DNA from: Trachythela sp. YZ-2020
Taxonomy: Eukaryota; Cnidaria; Anthozoa; Malacalcyonacea; Clavulariidae
Assembly: GCA_016169945.1 (NCBI GenBank)
Contig: JADLSH010000333.1
Coordinates: forward strand, 496,001 to 560,000
DNA: 64,000 nt
Direction: 5' to 3'
Of this stretch, positions 37,766 to 50,600 are shown piece by piece. Under the pieces are notes generated by a model. That model saw only the letters and a list, made by a program, of their open reading frames with translations. It made no database searches and was not told the DNA's origin. Numbering within the stretch: the stretch's first letter is position 1; every line of letters starts with the position of its first letter. A program made the translations under genes and the position numbers.

Positions 37766-38909
37766 CTAATATTTTATCCTCTGACCTCGGCGCTTAATAA
37801 TAAGTCCTACTCTTTTGTCCATAGACTCGATGATCGTATCAATTGTTTTGGCACTAAAGTTGAGCATGCAATTCTTTACTCTTTCGCTGAATTCATCAAA
37901 ATTTTCCTTTGCGATTTGTCTGGTGATGACCTCTTTCTTTAGCTCTTTGCATACGAGATGAAAAAAGTTTTCAATTGGATTTAGATCCGGACTGCGTGAC
38001 GGAATGGTGAAAAGTTCTGCGCCTATTCTTGTCCACGTATTGCGTGCAATTGCAGCATTTTGACGAGGACAACCATCCATTAGAAAAACTTTGTCGATTG
38101 GGTTCGAGCTCGCAGCAAATGCTTGTTTAAATCCTTGTCTTATTATTTTTGCGAACTTAGGGCCATCCATGATCCGAAATATTGCCTGGCAAAAATAACT
38201 CCTTTCCCATAGGAGACTGCAACCATAAAATTAGCATTTCTTCGACCTTCTTTTTTCCCTCTTGATACACAGTTTATGTCAAGACCCTCATTTCCTTTTC
38301 TCCATTCGCGTGCAGTAGGTGCTCGTGCCTGATCCAATGGGTTTGTTTTAAATTCAAATCCCACTCCGTCGAGGTAAAATGAGATTCCATGGTTCCAGAA
38401 CTCTTGTCCTAAATTGCGTTTTTTAATATTTCGACAGTATTTCAACCGCGCTTTAAGATCAGCTTCCGTCAGAAGACCCTTTTTTCTAGACTGTAAGTAT
38501 TTGTAACCACTGACATTTAGGTACCTGCGAAATGTTCGATTTGATACTTGGGACACACCAGATTCTAACTGTAGACGTTGCGAAGTAAACGATCCATCGC
38601 TTTTCCGTAGCTTGGGAATTGTCCGAATAATTCTGCGCTTGTCTTGCGAAGAAAGCTTACTAGGCCTCCCCTTGTTACGTTTTCGCTTGTCGAATAAAGG
38701 TTCTCCATTTAGCGGTTTTTTGCATGAACATAAATTTGGGCTTTTGAATATTGCGGAAACATTTCTAACAGTTTTTTGCCTCTGACGTTGCAAAGTTGAT
38801 AAATAGATCTTATCTGACAGGAGTGTTTCATTGATATTTTAGCCTTCTTAGGCCTTATCTGCTCAATTTTGTTGTTCGGCATAGCTGTACTGCAAAGTCT
38901 TTTATACAA
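37766..38909 (-). pseudogene. Tc1/mariner-like DD34E transposase
   Basis: Minus-strand frames give an N-terminal HTH part (38909 to 38709), a Lys/Arg GRPS box, FYLDGVGF with the first catalytic Asp, FLMDGCPRQNAAIARNTW with the second, and SPDLNPIENFF with the catalytic Glu 34 residues later. Frameshifts lie near 38750 and 38165; the rest is intact, ending RRGQRIKY. The protein cuts and pastes DNA at TA sites. It is related to the copies at 50.6 and 57.3 kb, and its C-terminus is uninterrupted where theirs is shifted. Confidence 0.8.
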
Positions 38910-39186
38910 ATGCTAAAGGCAAACATTTATTCATCAAATATTGGATAGTGATTTATATGGAAAGTACAAAAGAACCACAAGATTGATATTTAGCGCAAAG
39001 TAATATCCGCATGTTATCTTTTTTCTAAGATAAATTATACGTCTTTACGTTATAAAGTGGATTTTTTACAAATACACTCTAGTTATAACTATAATATCTT
39101 TTGTGAAAAGCAAGAAAATTGTGCGTAAGATACCATATATCAAATTGTTGAGTCGGTGAAAATATGAGTAGGTATCAGAGACAGAG

Positions 39187-39398
39187 AAAATCTTGGACAA
39201 AATATATCCAGACAAGTCACATTTCACCCCTCCCCCCTTCCACAGTGTTGTAAATTCATGAAAACATTTGGATTTTGGACATTTCTACAACCTACAACTG
39301 CTACAACAACATTGCAAGAGGGGAAGCGGGGATTTCGCACTTGTCTGGTAATTTGCGGGGATTTAGCACTTCTCTGGTAATTTTTGGCCAAGATTGTA
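39187..39398. mobile_element. MITE of about 212 bp
   Basis: The left end AATCTTGGACAAAATATATCCAGA pairs in inverted order with the right end (TCTGGTAATTTTTGGCCAAGATT), with three to four differences. It has a GC-rich centre with CCCCTCCCCCC. Layout and size are like the MITEs at 48001 and 52607. Confidence 0.55.
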
Positions 39399-39596
39399 GT
39401 TTACATTCTTGAACGCAAAGCCTTACGAGATAGCCTTGGAAAGTGCCATGACTGAGGGCGACTAGTACACGTTGCATTGACTTGGGATATAGAACACGCT
39501 TAACCCGTTAAGATATATTGCGCCTTTTATTGCCTTTTATTATTTTATTTTTATCGCCTTTTATTGCCTTTTTTTTATTGCCTTTTTTTTAAATTT

Positions 39597-40280
39597 ATGA
39601 TGTTCGGAAGCAATGCCAAACTTACCAAACTACATGATATAAATCTACTCATTAACGACCGCCCACTAAATCGTGTTCAATCTTTTAAATATCTTGGTAT
39701 AACCTTAAATCAGACATTATCGTGGTCAGATCATGTTGAAACACTTTGTAACAAAGTCTATCAACGCCTTGGTGTCATTCGAAGAGTTAAACACCTCTTA
39801 ACACGCGAATCCCGGCTTACTTTAGTCAATAGCCTTGTCATGCCGATATTTGACTACGCTGATTTTGTATGGGGTGATAAAAACAACTCCGTCCTCATGG
39901 ATCATCTTCAAATCCTCCACAATAAAGCCGCAAAAATCATTCTTGACGCTCATCCACTTTCGTCAGCTTCGGAATCACTAAAATCGTTAGACTGGCAGCC
40001 GTTATCAATGCGCAGACACTTTCACCGTTGCCTCATCATGCATAAGTGTTTAAACAATAACGTCGACTTTAAATTTAACTTCAAGTACTCGTCCGACATC
40101 CACAGCTACAACACCCGAAACAAACAAAACTTACATTTGGAGCGCGTCAAGAGAAATTGGGGGAAACAGGCTTTCAGCTACCATGCTGCTAACGACTGGA
40201 ACAGTCTACCGATTGACATCCGGGATACAGAACAATTTACAACATTTAAAAATAAACTTAAGAATCATTTGTCACTATAA
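39597..40280 (+). pseudogene. LINE reverse transcriptase C-terminal part, 5'-truncated
   Basis: The frame encodes VQSFKYLGITLNQTLSWSDH, RLGVIRRVKHLL, PIFDYADFVWG, LHNKAAKIIL and YHAANDWNSLPIDIRD, the thumb and C-terminal region of LINE ORF2. Everything upstream is missing, typical of 5' truncation during target-primed insertion. About 190 bases later an (ATT)n run (40473-40500) forms the 3' tail. Confidence 0.8.
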
Positions 40281-40472
40281 AACACTATACCGCAGTAATG
40301 GGACGCACTAAGACATTATAAGCTTTAACATTAATATTATCATTATTATTGGTAGTATATAGTATATGTGATGAAACTTTTAGTATATAGTATTATATAT
40401 AGTTTGTTTTTTTTGTTGCTCAGGGCTCCGCTGAAAATCACTTTTGTGAGCGGACCTCCTGATTAAATATTG

Positions 40473-40474
40473 TA

Positions 40475-40500
<26 letters not shown>
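40473..40500 (+). repeat. (ATT)n tail of LINE
   Basis: About nine ATT units end the truncated LINE. Microsatellite tails of this kind mark the 3' ends of several LINE clades. Confidence 0.7.
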
Positions 40501-40502
<2 letters not shown>

Positions 40503-40505
<3 letters not shown>

Positions 40506-42621
40506 CGCCTTACCTTATCATTTTACTCGGCGAGGGGTATCAGTTAGGATATAGTTATGTGTGACAGATTAGTCTAAAGATTTCTATTTGTCCGATCTGT
40601 CCATTCACAAATAGGGGTTTTGTTAATCTGCCGACATTAGTGTGCTGGCAAGATTGAGGTAGGCTTCATTACCAGAAATATGGGACATTTTGCGACTGCG
40701 TTTGGTCAGCGGGTATTCACTTCATAATAGCATTCTACGGGGAATTTTCCTACCGCAGACGGCTTGCAAAGCCTAAATATTTCTAAAAAAGCCTATTTTT
40801 CCTACCAAAATGTTCGCCAGAACCCAGTCGTTTTGAATCTGCGAATATATTTTAACATTACGCACGGCAAAACAGCGTTAAGACGCTTCACACACGGGGC
40901 GCAGGCTTATTTCGCGATAATTTTATAGGAATGGACGCAAAGTCATGCGACTTTGAGGCCAAAAGTACGGCACTTTTTTATCACTTCCAAACCAAACATC
41001 CGCAACAGGAGATAGCGCAATATCGCAGGAGTATAAAGCTGTGCGTATATTTTAAGAATGTTATATATAAAGCGAGAAATTTAAAGGGGAAAATGCATGT
41101 TTTTATCCCGCGATTGTAGTATGAAATCCAAGCATGACCTGACACCTGATACTTGCTGACCTTTTGTCTGTACATGTTTTGCCATGGAAAATAGATCGAA
41201 ATATATGCACCCAAATTACTAATTCGACACGAAACCAAGTCACCAGATCACGCTTATTTTAGCTAAATTAACAGTTCAAACATCACCAAATACATAGCGA
41301 GCTCCGCACTTTACATCGCTCGAGAGGATGTTGGACTATTCGACGAAGTTTTATCTCATGTGCGACCTAAGTTACTATAGATTCTATTGACGATTTTGCA
41401 AAATCTCAAAATTGCGCAATGTAAGTTGTTTTGGGGGGTTTGGGAATATATATGGAGAATATATGAGGCTATATTAGGCTATATTAGGCTATATGGGGCT
41501 ATATCTTAGCGGGTAGGAAATGCCAAAGAAGCAACAAGAAACATGGCGGCCTTCATACAAAAAAGTACTTCGCGTGCGTCGCTTTGTGGTGAATTTGACA
41601 TCGGGGAAAGCCATCCGTCAAGTGCTCAACAGAGCAATAAAAGCCGAATATTCAAAGGCTTCGGGAACAATGTGTGTAAACAAAAATATACGCTTTACGA
41701 GTTCTACGGAAAGCTTGAACACTGTTGAATGTATATCGAGCTACGATCCTCACATTGCTAATGCGAATGATGGCCAAACCGGACAATTTCTGGGACAGGT
41801 TTAGCAAGTTTATTATGGCGTCTATGGTAGAATAGATGAAATTAGTGGAGAAAATGCATTGAGCTCGGGAACAATGTTTGTAGAGTTTTTTTGTTAAAGA
41901 GGTACCTTAGACATGGCATAAGACATATCGAGCTACGATCTCTGGAAAAATAAGCGAGAACTATAGGAAAATTTGGGGGATTTCTTTCTCCCCATTGTTT
42001 CTCCTATATGCTAGCCGCCATCTTGAGCCGCCATCTTGTCCCATATTTCTGGTAATGTAAAATATGTATTGCTTCATCTTGAAATCTTTGCACGTGCAGT
42101 ACAGTATTTTTTTGTAAAAAGATCACACAATTAGATATACATAAAACATATCCCTGTTAAGTAATGTTCGGTTATAGGGATTAGATTTGCATCATAAACT
42201 GTGTGGACATGTTTTGAACATGCATGGAAAATGCATGAACAAACCTCAATTTTCATAGCACCCCTAACTGAACTTTATGGCTCGTACCTGCATGTACCTC
42301 GTCTTTCTTGAAGAACCTGATATGAAATAATGGATACGCAAACCGTACTGAAAAAAAACAATAAAAAGAAAACTGAAAGAAATTCATTACGTGCGTTTAG
42401 TAAAGATATAGGTATGCAGTTTGAAACTGAAAAGTATGTTGTATAATGTCAGTTTTGTGAAAGGGAGAAAAAATTAGGTTACAATGGAATAGAGCTAGCA
42501 GATAAGGAGGTGCTACAATCTCTAGGGGAAAGCCGAGGATAATAAAGTACTTAGGTGTGTTGAAGGCAGACGAGTTGTTGGTCCAGGATTCAGGTTTTTT
42601 CTTGACGTGTCAAGTGTCAAC
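40503..42621. other. Stretch without a recognisable gene
   Basis: Short open frames (for example 41520-41804) lack recognisable features. GGCTATATT is repeated four times at 41466-41505. Nothing else stands out. Confidence 0.4.
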
Positions 42622-43053
42622 ATGGCGGTAGCACTTGATTCGTGTAGCTCTTCAAATTCACAATTTTTTTCTGATTCTATCAGCGAAGAGAACACACAAA
42701 AATCTCTGGTAACCTCAAGGTTACATTTTAACAGCAACGAATTTGTCTGGGATGGAAATTTAGATGAGTTAAAGCAATTTGTTCAGGATGACCTTCAGCT
42801 AAACGGGAAATGGTCGTCACCAGGTGGCGATGTGAAATTGTTCACAAATCCTTCCTCCGTGTTCAAATGGTATGGCCCTACCAAGAAGAAAATTGTCATT
42901 GTAACAGACAACGAAGAGTTATATCTAGCCGAAATGCTTTGGGAACATGCTAACGAGGATAGCGGAGAGAGTGATAATGAACATATTGCGGTAGAATTTG
43001 AGAATTCCAACGACGAGACTAAATCAATCCGACATGTCATCGAATTGCAATAA
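42622..43053 (+). CDS. LINE upstream ORF, 143 aa
   Basis: This intact frame, MAVALDSCSSSNSQFF, has a central FVWDGNLDELKQFV and GPTKKKIVIVTDNEELYLAE and an acidic end. It overlaps the start of the esterase ORF (ATG at 43034) by 20 bases, so both belong to the same LINE. The family is unknown. A nucleic-acid-binding or small ORF1 role is inferred from position. Confidence 0.5.
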   Translation: MAVALDSCSSSNSQFFSDSISEENTQKSLVTSRLHFNSNEFVWDGNLDELKQFVQDDLQLNGKWSSPGGDVKLFTNPSSVFKWYGPTKKKIVIVTDNEELYLAEMLWEHANEDSGESDNEHIAVEFENSNDETKSIRHVIELQ

Positions 43054-44197
43054 TTGCCAAAAACACAGAGAAGAATTGGATGAAATTAAATTTAAGCTAG
43101 ATACATTATTGTCGCTTTATAACGTAGTTGAAATCAAGAAAAACGAACTCGAAATTGAGAGAAATAGATACCAATTAATCGAAGGCGAAGATGGCGTTAT
43201 CGAAATGCTTATAAACAAAAACAGGAAATTGGACAGTGAACTTGATAACATGAAAGTGACCGTAGAGCAGGTGAAGCTTGACAATGAACTAATCCAAAAG
43301 GCATTTGACATGAAACAGAATATCTGGATAAAGGCGAAATCTTCAAACCATTATAACCACATGCCAGTTTCTGACTCTCCAGTACAGGGGCCCTCTACTT
43401 CTAATCGTTTTGATACGTTGACTGTTGAAGATGACAACATACCAGTCAATACTTCAGACAGTGGCTCAGACAGTGGCTTTCAAGGGCAGACTAACGAATA
43501 CCGTAGTACGCAGACATCTAAATTTGTTAAAAAATCTCGAAAAACAAAACAAAATATGTCAAGTGTTGCTAGTCATAGTGAAGGTCCCACAAATAAACAG
43601 TCACCATCAGAACAGAAAAAAGTACTCATCATTGGTGACTCCATGGTCAAGAACATTGACAATTTAAAAATATCCAGAGCGGCCAAAATTGATTCGACCC
43701 GGTGTCACTCTTATAGTGGAGCAAGAATACAGCATCTTGAAGAAAAGATCAAGGAACATTGGTCAGAAGATCGTCAAAATTATGAAGCAGTAATTATCCA
43801 TGCGGGGACCAATAACTTAGTCAACGAAAGTCCACAACAAGTTGCTCGACGTATGGAAAGCCTCATACAAGTGGTAAAAGTCCATTCAAGTGATGTCGCG
43901 GTGTCAAGTGTGGTAAAAAGGTATGATAGTGAAGTATCCCACCAAAAAATTAAAGAAGCAAACAACCTATTACTCAGCTTGTGTCAGAGGTATGAAGTAG
44001 CATTTTTAGACAACAGTGAGATAGATCAATCCCATCTCAATAGATCCAACCTCCATTTGAACAGAAATGGAGACAAATTGTTGGGCAAGCAATTTTGCTC
44101 TTACTTAAATTTAGTTAAAATTAGCCGCAATGCTGTTAATCAAAGCCGCATGGCAAAAATAAGCCTTTTTTTCGGCTTGCACTGGGCCATCGAATGA
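43034..44197 (+). CDS. LINE ORF1 with coiled coil and SGNH esterase domain
   Basis: MSSNCNNCQKHREELDEIKF leads a Cys pair and a long coiled coil (residues about 10-105), then a Ser/Thr-rich linker. The C-terminal half is an SGNH/GDSL hydrolase: LIIGDSMVKNI (Ser block), IHAGTNNL (Asn block), and SNLHLNRNGDKLLG (Asp/His region). CR1/L2-clade LINEs carry such an esterase ORF1, thought to aid membrane or RNP interaction. The frame is intact, unlike the downstream RT. Confidence 0.8.
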   Translation: MSSNCNNCQKHREELDEIKFKLDTLLSLYNVVEIKKNELEIERNRYQLIEGEDGVIEMLINKNRKLDSELDNMKVTVEQVKLDNELIQKAFDMKQNIWIKAKSSNHYNHMPVSDSPVQGPSTSNRFDTLTVEDDNIPVNTSDSGSDSGFQGQTNEYRSTQTSKFVKKSRKTKQNMSSVASHSEGPTNKQSPSEQKKVLIIGDSMVKNIDNLKISRAAKIDSTRCHSYSGARIQHLEEKIKEHWSEDRQNYEAVIIHAGTNNLVNESPQQVARRMESLIQVVKVHSSDVAVSSVVKRYDSEVSHQKIKEANNLLLSLCQRYEVAFLDNSEIDQSHLNRSNLHLNRNGDKLLGKQFCSYLNLVKISRNAVNQSRMAKISLFFGLHWAIE

Positions 44198-44403
44198 TGG
44201 AATGGTCAGATCACCTGAAGCTAGTAACCGATATAATAAAGAAATAAATACTATTGATAGTTGCTCTCTAGCCCAAAACATGAGCAGCAATTTTTTCAAT
44301 GAAATTAGTTCTATTCAGTTCTATTCCTAATGAAAGAGGCTTTAAAATGGCCTTTTTAAATATTGTTAGCTTGCCAAAACGATATGATTAAATTAGCTTT
44401 TCC

Positions 44404-47104
44404 TTGTCAAACAAATTCATCGATTTAATCGCATTTAATGAAACAAGGCTTGATTCATCAATATCAGATAATCAAATGTATATTGATGGATATGATACTA
44501 TTCGAAAAGATGGTGTTGTTGAAATGGAGGTGGTGTTTGTATGTATTTGCGTAGCTCCATTAATTATCGTATTAGGCATGATCTAGTGCCTAATAATCTT
44601 TAGGCTGTTTGTATTGAAATCATTAAGCCTCAAAGTCAGCCATTTGTTGTAGTAACAGCTTATAGACCTCCAAATTCGTCATCCGAATTTTTTGTTGATT
44701 TAGAAAATCTTGTGAAAAAAATAGATGATGAAAACAAAGAAATTCACATTCTTGGTGATTTAAACTGTGATTTACTTAAAACAAATCCAGACCAATTAAC
44801 TAAAAAACTCAAATCCATATATGAACTATATCAATTGTCACAAATGATTGATGAAGCCACGCGTATAACATCAACAACATCCACCCTTATCGATCATTTT
44901 ATTACAAATAGACCAGAGAAAATTTCTGACTCTGGGGTAATACATACTGGAATTAGTGATCATAGTATGATTTTTGCTATAAGAAAAATCAACTTTTCAG
45001 TAAAACGTCATGAAAATATTGTTGAAATTAGAAACATGAAGAAATTCAATGGTCAAAAATTTCTTAAGGATTTGCAGAATCAGCCCTGGGATCATATCTA
45101 TTATTTTCCTGATAATCCAAATAGTATGTGGGAGATGTGGAAAAAAATCTTTTTAGAGGTCCTGGATAAGCATGCACCACTTCAAAACAAAAAGGTAAAA
45201 TCAAAAAATGTCCCTTGGATTACAAGCAAAATTAAAATGCTCATAACCGAAAGAGATAAATTGAAAAGAAAAGCAATTATTACAAAACAAGAATCTGATT
45301 GGCTCAATTAGAAAAAAGCCAGAAATCAAACAAATACCGAAATAAGAAAAGCCAAAACAGACTATTCTAAAAAGATTGCTAATCAAATGTGCGACCCAAA
45401 ACAGGCTTGGAAAACTATAAATAGTTTGATTGGAAAGGGAAAGAAACCCACCATTTTAAATGAACTAATTATCAATGAATCTAAATTAACAAATCCTACA
45501 GACATTGCAGAAGGGTTAAATGAATTCTTTGCAAATGTTGGACCAAACTTGGCAAACAATTTGGATGAACCCAGCTGTTATTTTCAAAATTATACTAAAA
45601 GTTCCGAATCCGAGTTCACTGCATTTACACCAATTGCGGTCAACAAAATTTATGATCTTTTAGGAGGGCTGTCTTGTAACAAAGCATGTGGTGTTGACAA
45701 AATTTCCAGTAAAATTATTAAATTAGCATCACCAGCTATTTCTACTACACTTACATATATTTTTAATCAAAGTATTACTCTGCAGCTTTCCAGATGAATG
45801 GAAAGTAGCTAGAGTTTTACCTCTTTCTAAAAGTGGTCATCGTCATATTCCTGGTAATTACAGGCCAATATCGATACTACCATGCAGTCATAAGCAAAAT
45901 CATGGAAAGAATACTGTACGACCAGCTGTATGAATATTTAACTAAAAACGAAATTCTTTCTGATAACCAGTTTGGCTTTCTTAAGTTTCACTCCACCGCT
46001 ACGTCCCTATTAGATTCAACAAATAGTTGGTACGTTAACATGGATAGAAAAATGTTTATCTTAGTAGTTTTTATAGATCTGAAAAAGCATTTGACACCGT
46101 AGATCATCAAATTCTACTTGAGAAGATGAGAATTTATGGTATTAAGGATAAGGCACATTCGTTGTTGAGATCATATCTTAAATGTGGTGTTCCTCAAGGC
46201 TCCATTTTAGGTCGTTTATTTTTCCTAATATACATAAATGATTTATCTGAATGCCTAAATAGGACAAAGCCAAGACTTTTTGCAGATGACACAAACCTAA
46301 CTGCTTCTGGTGGATCAATAAATGATGTTGAAAATGCAATGAACTCTGATTTGGAAAACCTCAGAATGTGGCTAAACGCAAACAAACTGAGCCTAAACAT
46401 TGCTAAAACTTAATTTATGCTTATTTGGAACAAGATCTCTAGTGCATACTGTTTCAGATTCACATTTAAACATAATGATTGAAAACAAACCAATTAAACA
46501 AGTGCAGGAATATAAGACACTAGGAGTAATAGTTGATCAGCATCTATCTTGGAAAAGCAACACTGAGAGTATATCTGTAAGAAAATCACATCAGGCATTT
46601 CTGTTATTAGAAAACTAAAAGAATTTGTTGACCGTGATACACTTGTTTCTATATTTAATGCAATTGTACAACCATACTTTACTTACTGTTGTGAAGTGTG
46701 GGACATTTTTGGTGAAACTCAATCACAACAATTACAAAAGCTCCAAAATAGGTGCGCTCGAATTATTATGGACATGGGAAATGAAGTTAATGCTCAAATT
46801 GCATTAAATTCGTTGGGATGGGAGACACTAAAAGTACAGAGAACTAAAGCCAAAATTAATGTTCAAAATTTTAAATAAGTCTGGGCAAAAAAGCCTAACA
46901 GACCTTTTTAGCTACAAGAATGAGAATACACATTACTGTCTTCGTGACAATGAAACAACACGCGTTTTGCCACAGCCTCGCACAAATAGCATGAAAAAGA
47001 GTTTCATGTTTGATGGGGCAAAAAAATATTTAACTCAGTCCATAAAGAAATCAGAGGGATTGGGTCCCAGTCTCTATTTGAAAGAAAAATTGCTGCTCAT
47101 GTAG
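44404..47104 (+). pseudogene. LINE ORF2: APE endonuclease and reverse transcriptase
   Basis: The series of frames reads in order. APE-type endonuclease comes first (DLIAFNETRLDSSI, then TAYRPPNSSSEFF, HILGDLNCDLL, TLIDHFITNRP, SGISDHS-like HTGISDHSMIF). RT follows, with NKACGVDKISSKIIK, a VDHQILLEKM-type segment, GVPQGSILG and FADDTNL. A C-terminal region ends near 47104. At least six stops or shifts break it (about 44586, 45311, 45797, 46102, 46413, 46618). Together with ORF1 it is a nearly full-length CR1/L2-type element. Confidence 0.85.
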
Positions 47105-47301
47105 TCATGTTGCTAAATAATATATTTATATATATAAATCCTTTATTGTAAATAGTTAACTATATGTTTTGTTAGTTGTCTATATTGTCAATTTTGTCAA
47201 TTGGAACAGTTACATTATTTCTATAATAACTTTAGAACACACGCCCTTCGTGGAAATCAATATTTTTAATTGACGTAGTTAGCGTGTCAAAATAAAATGT
47301 T

Positions 47302-47320
47302 CTATCTATCTATCTATCTG
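47302..47320 (+). repeat. (TCTA)n tail of the LINE
   Basis: Four to five TCTA units close the LINE, marking its 3' end. Confidence 0.8.
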
Positions 47321-47393
47321 CCCGTTTACAGTGTATTAATTATCAAGAATATGTGACAGCTGACCTCTGAACTCTAATAAATAGGCCTAGTGC

Positions 47394-47648
47394 GTGACGG
47401 ATATCAGCATGGTTTGTACGTTTCTCGTTCGTATTGCACTTGCATTTATCATATCGTTCCCTTGCTGCGTTATTGATCTGGTTAAAACACAATTACGTAA
47501 CTCAAAATGCGCAAGTATTCTAAGATGCACACAAGAAAATTGCATGCGTTTTGTGCGGGTGACTTGGGTGACCGTGGAAGTGCAAGTTTGTAATCACACT
47601 CACAAAAAGCCACGACGACGACGAAGAAAACAGACAGGGGGATATTAA
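47394..47648 (+). CDS. Hypothetical small ORF with basic C-terminus
   Basis: An 84-codon frame has a hydrophobic start (VRIALAFIISFPCCVIDLV, possible signal or membrane segment) and ends KKPRRRRRKQTGGY. Three bases after the stop lies a strong hairpin (47652-47678). It may be a host peptide gene or chance; no family is recognised and the start codon is not ATG in the longest form. Confidence 0.25.
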   Translation: MTDISMVCTFLVRIALAFIISFPCCVIDLVKTQLRNSKCASILRCTQENCMRFVRVTWVTVEVQVCNHTHKKPRRRRRKQTGGY

Positions 47649-47651
47649 ACC

Positions 47652-47678
47652 TTACTGCGGCTCTGCCAGCCGCAGTAA
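47652..47678. repeat. Perfect 11-bp hairpin
   Basis: TTACTGCGGCT and AGCCGCAGTAA pair perfectly around a five-base loop, just after the small ORF. Confidence 0.85.
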
Positions 47679-48000
47679 CTATATACACCTCGTCCCAATG
47701 GGAATACTTGTCCCTAGAGTCATGCTATTGTTGCTTTATTGTGTTTGCCCCCTTTGCAAAATGGCGCCCGTAATTACGAAATTGCCTATTGTTGAATATT
47801 ACTCATTCATGGGAAGCTGTGGCATCACCATGAGCAGATACATGTACGCTTAGCGTACCTATTTTTACGGGCTGTATATATAGATCATACACACTCGTAA
47901 TGGGGGGCAATAAGAAACGTGCATTTACACTGTATCTTTATGGCATTTCTGTTAAATTGTCTCTATATTTAATCTATCACAAATCTATCAGGGGCAGATC

Positions 48001-48196
48001 TACAATCCCGGACAAAAACTGTTGTGACACTGCCCGAATATTAAATGAAAGCTTTATCCCCCTTCCCCCCTTCCTCAATGTTGGTAAAAAGCGGCAAATC
48101 ATCAGGTGAACAGCGACAATATCATGAGTTTGCAACATTGAATAGGGGTAGCAGGGGAAAACCATATGTGTCACAAGATTTTTGACGCAGATTGTA
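48001..48196. mobile_element. 196-bp MITE, copy 1
   Basis: Ends TACAATCCCGGACAAAAA and the inverse of TTTTTGACGCAGATTGTA give imperfect TIRs of about 30 bp starting with TA. The interior is identical in layout to 52607-52802. It is probably a Tc1/mariner-type nonautonomous element. Confidence 0.75.
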
Positions 48197-50074
48197 TAAA
48201 TAATATGATTAGGAAATTTCGAGAGGAATTGTTGCGTCGCGTCACTCCGTTCATGAGAAAGCGTGAGGTATATTCTTTACTCTTTAGGCGTGTATTTTAC
48301 GTTGGTTCACTGTAAACAGAATTTTCCACATTAATCTAGCTAAAATGAATGCTAACCTGTGCTGCCTATTTAAGGGGGTCTTATACAAAATTTTAAAAGA
48401 AAATCCTATTTTGAAATTAGCCATATCATGCATCATTAATGATCCCTTTTTCGTTTTCTGGTGTTAATTGTTCTATTTGTTTGGCGGAAAATGGATAAAT
48501 AGGGGGAAATAGCAGCTTGTTTGAAATTTTGTCCCGTAGCAACCACCATAGCAACGACATGTTATTGGAAAATCGCGAGCATTGGAGCATTTACGAAAAA
48601 GGTTTTTCTCCAAATGACTATGCACCTACCCCCCCCCCTAGCTATATAGTGATTTTAAACGATTTTATTTCAAATTACACCAAGTACAAGTAGGTTATAT
48701 TTAGGCGGGAGAGGCGTTATAATGGCGTGAAAGCAAATTGTGTTCACGCTATATATTTTGTATAATTACGGTTCCACTTCAAGGCTTTGACTGATTGAGG
48801 ACATCATGTAAAGTCCGACGAAAGTCGATCTGCCATAACCTTTCAAAGAACCGAAGGGTTAAACATTGGTGTCTTTTTAAAGACGGCGGAGGTCACAGCT
48901 GGGAACCAAACTTAGATGTTGAAATAGTACGTGTTAAACATTTTTGAAAAATCTAGCATGGTATTTTCATGATATATATGCCTACCTCTCCCGTTTAGGA
49001 TATGTTTGGGTATGTGATTTCGACCCCGAATTAGTCTTAGTATATTTTGCTAACAAACGAAAATATAGGGGAGCTCCATGCCCAATTTTTCATTTGTGCG
49101 TATAATATAAGTAAATAAAAGGTTTCCCAATATAAGGCGCATACACTTGCAAATATGTTGTTTATTTAAACTGGCATATACAAATATAACTTTTACATAA
49201 TTTCCAAATATCTATATGGGCACATTTATATACCGAATATATAAACTATAATCAACTATCTATCACTAAAAATTGTAACACTAATCCACAAATTGTATAT
49301 AAACAGTGAGTGATTTTGTGTCAGCCACCCATATTCTATCACTAAAAATTGTAACACTAATCCACAAATTGTATAACAGTGAGTGATTTTGTGTCAGCCA
49401 CCCATATTCTATAATATTAGAGGAAAAATGAGGAAAAAAAATAGTTTTCAATATATAAGAGAACTTTAAATGCATTTTTCTCGAATTAGCAAAACTAGCG
49501 ATTTCCGTTATTGCGCGCAGGATATCTGAAGAGGCATTGAAGCTATCTTGATGAAATTTTCAGCATAGACTCATCATATCAAGCTCTAGGAGTTGAACTA
49601 ACATAATTGAGTTATGTTGAATAGTTTTGAAGTGGTGACAGTTTCCATGCGAGTCGTCAAATGCCCTTCCAGTTTTTGACCTATAAAACTGGTGATAATG
49701 TTTCAATGTTGATTGTTTTAGTTCAACTCCTAGACAATGTTATTTGTTAGTAAATAAAAGTTATTCCAGAATTTTATCATTAATGCTTATTTAGTTATTG
49801 TGTTTATAAAATTGCATGAATTTCACCACAGAGGGTGCTTTATCTCGGTAACCATGGCAACAATGTTTTGCAGCAACATATTTTTTTTGTCAGAGTGTTG
49901 AGCCTGACAACATATTAGCAGTAGAGATTCAATAGTAATAAAAGATAGAAAAAAAAAATTTTTGTAGTGGACCCCCTTAAAGAGATTCATGACCTTATTT
50001 TATAATAACATAAAAATCGATTTTGATATACAATGGTCTTTACTACTGCACGTATTGACAGTGATACTCGTGCT
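48197..50074. other. Non-coding stretch with a tandem duplication
   Basis: A 76-bp unit starting TATCACTAAAAATTGTAACA is duplicated in tandem at 49261-49410. No gene is seen until the N-terminal coding part of the Tc1-like transposase just before 50067. Confidence 0.6.
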
Positions 50075-50600
50075 CAGGGGTGCCGGAACGTAGCCGAAGT
50101 GGAGGGGGCAGCGCCATGAAAAGGGTACGAGCGCCGAAGGCGCGAGAAATTTGTAGGGGGGTCCGGGATATCCTCCCCGGAAAATATTTTAATCTACACT
50201 CTACAATCTACACTGCATTATGAGTGGAGATTTTACATAATTCTGAATATTATAAAACGATAACACACAGGAATTAGCTAAGGGAAGTGCGTTATTGCGG
50301 AGCTTAACTGCGCTAATCGACCACTGAAAACTAGGCGTGTGTGAGGAAACCAGAAAAATCTAGATAACTTATCAAGAAGATAACTAGTCAATTAACGTAA
50401 TCTAGTTAAACTGCACGGTCATAATTCTTATTAAACCTACGAGGGCTAGCCCGGTCACAATAATAATAATTTATTCATTACAATGCACATTATTGTTAAG
50501 AAAAAGGGCAACCGGTTGCCCCCGCGTGCCCCCGTACTATAAGGGCAGCGGGGGCAGCTGCCCCCGTGGCTCAGCTGCCCCCGTGGCTCCGGCGCCCCTG
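50075..50600. mobile_element. 526-bp nonautonomous hAT in a Tc1-like transposase gene
   Basis: Inverted ends CAGGGGTGCCGGA and TCCGGCGCCCCTG (one mismatch) are flanked by the 8-bp duplication CTCGTGCT (50067-50074 and 50601-50608). The transposase frame is open on both sides (TARIDSDT before, VYYLRNVK after), so the insertion splits its coding sequence. Confidence 0.9.

Noticed and set aside
41520..41804. 94-codon plus ORF
   Set aside because: No motif, no splice context and a second overlapping frame; I cannot support it.
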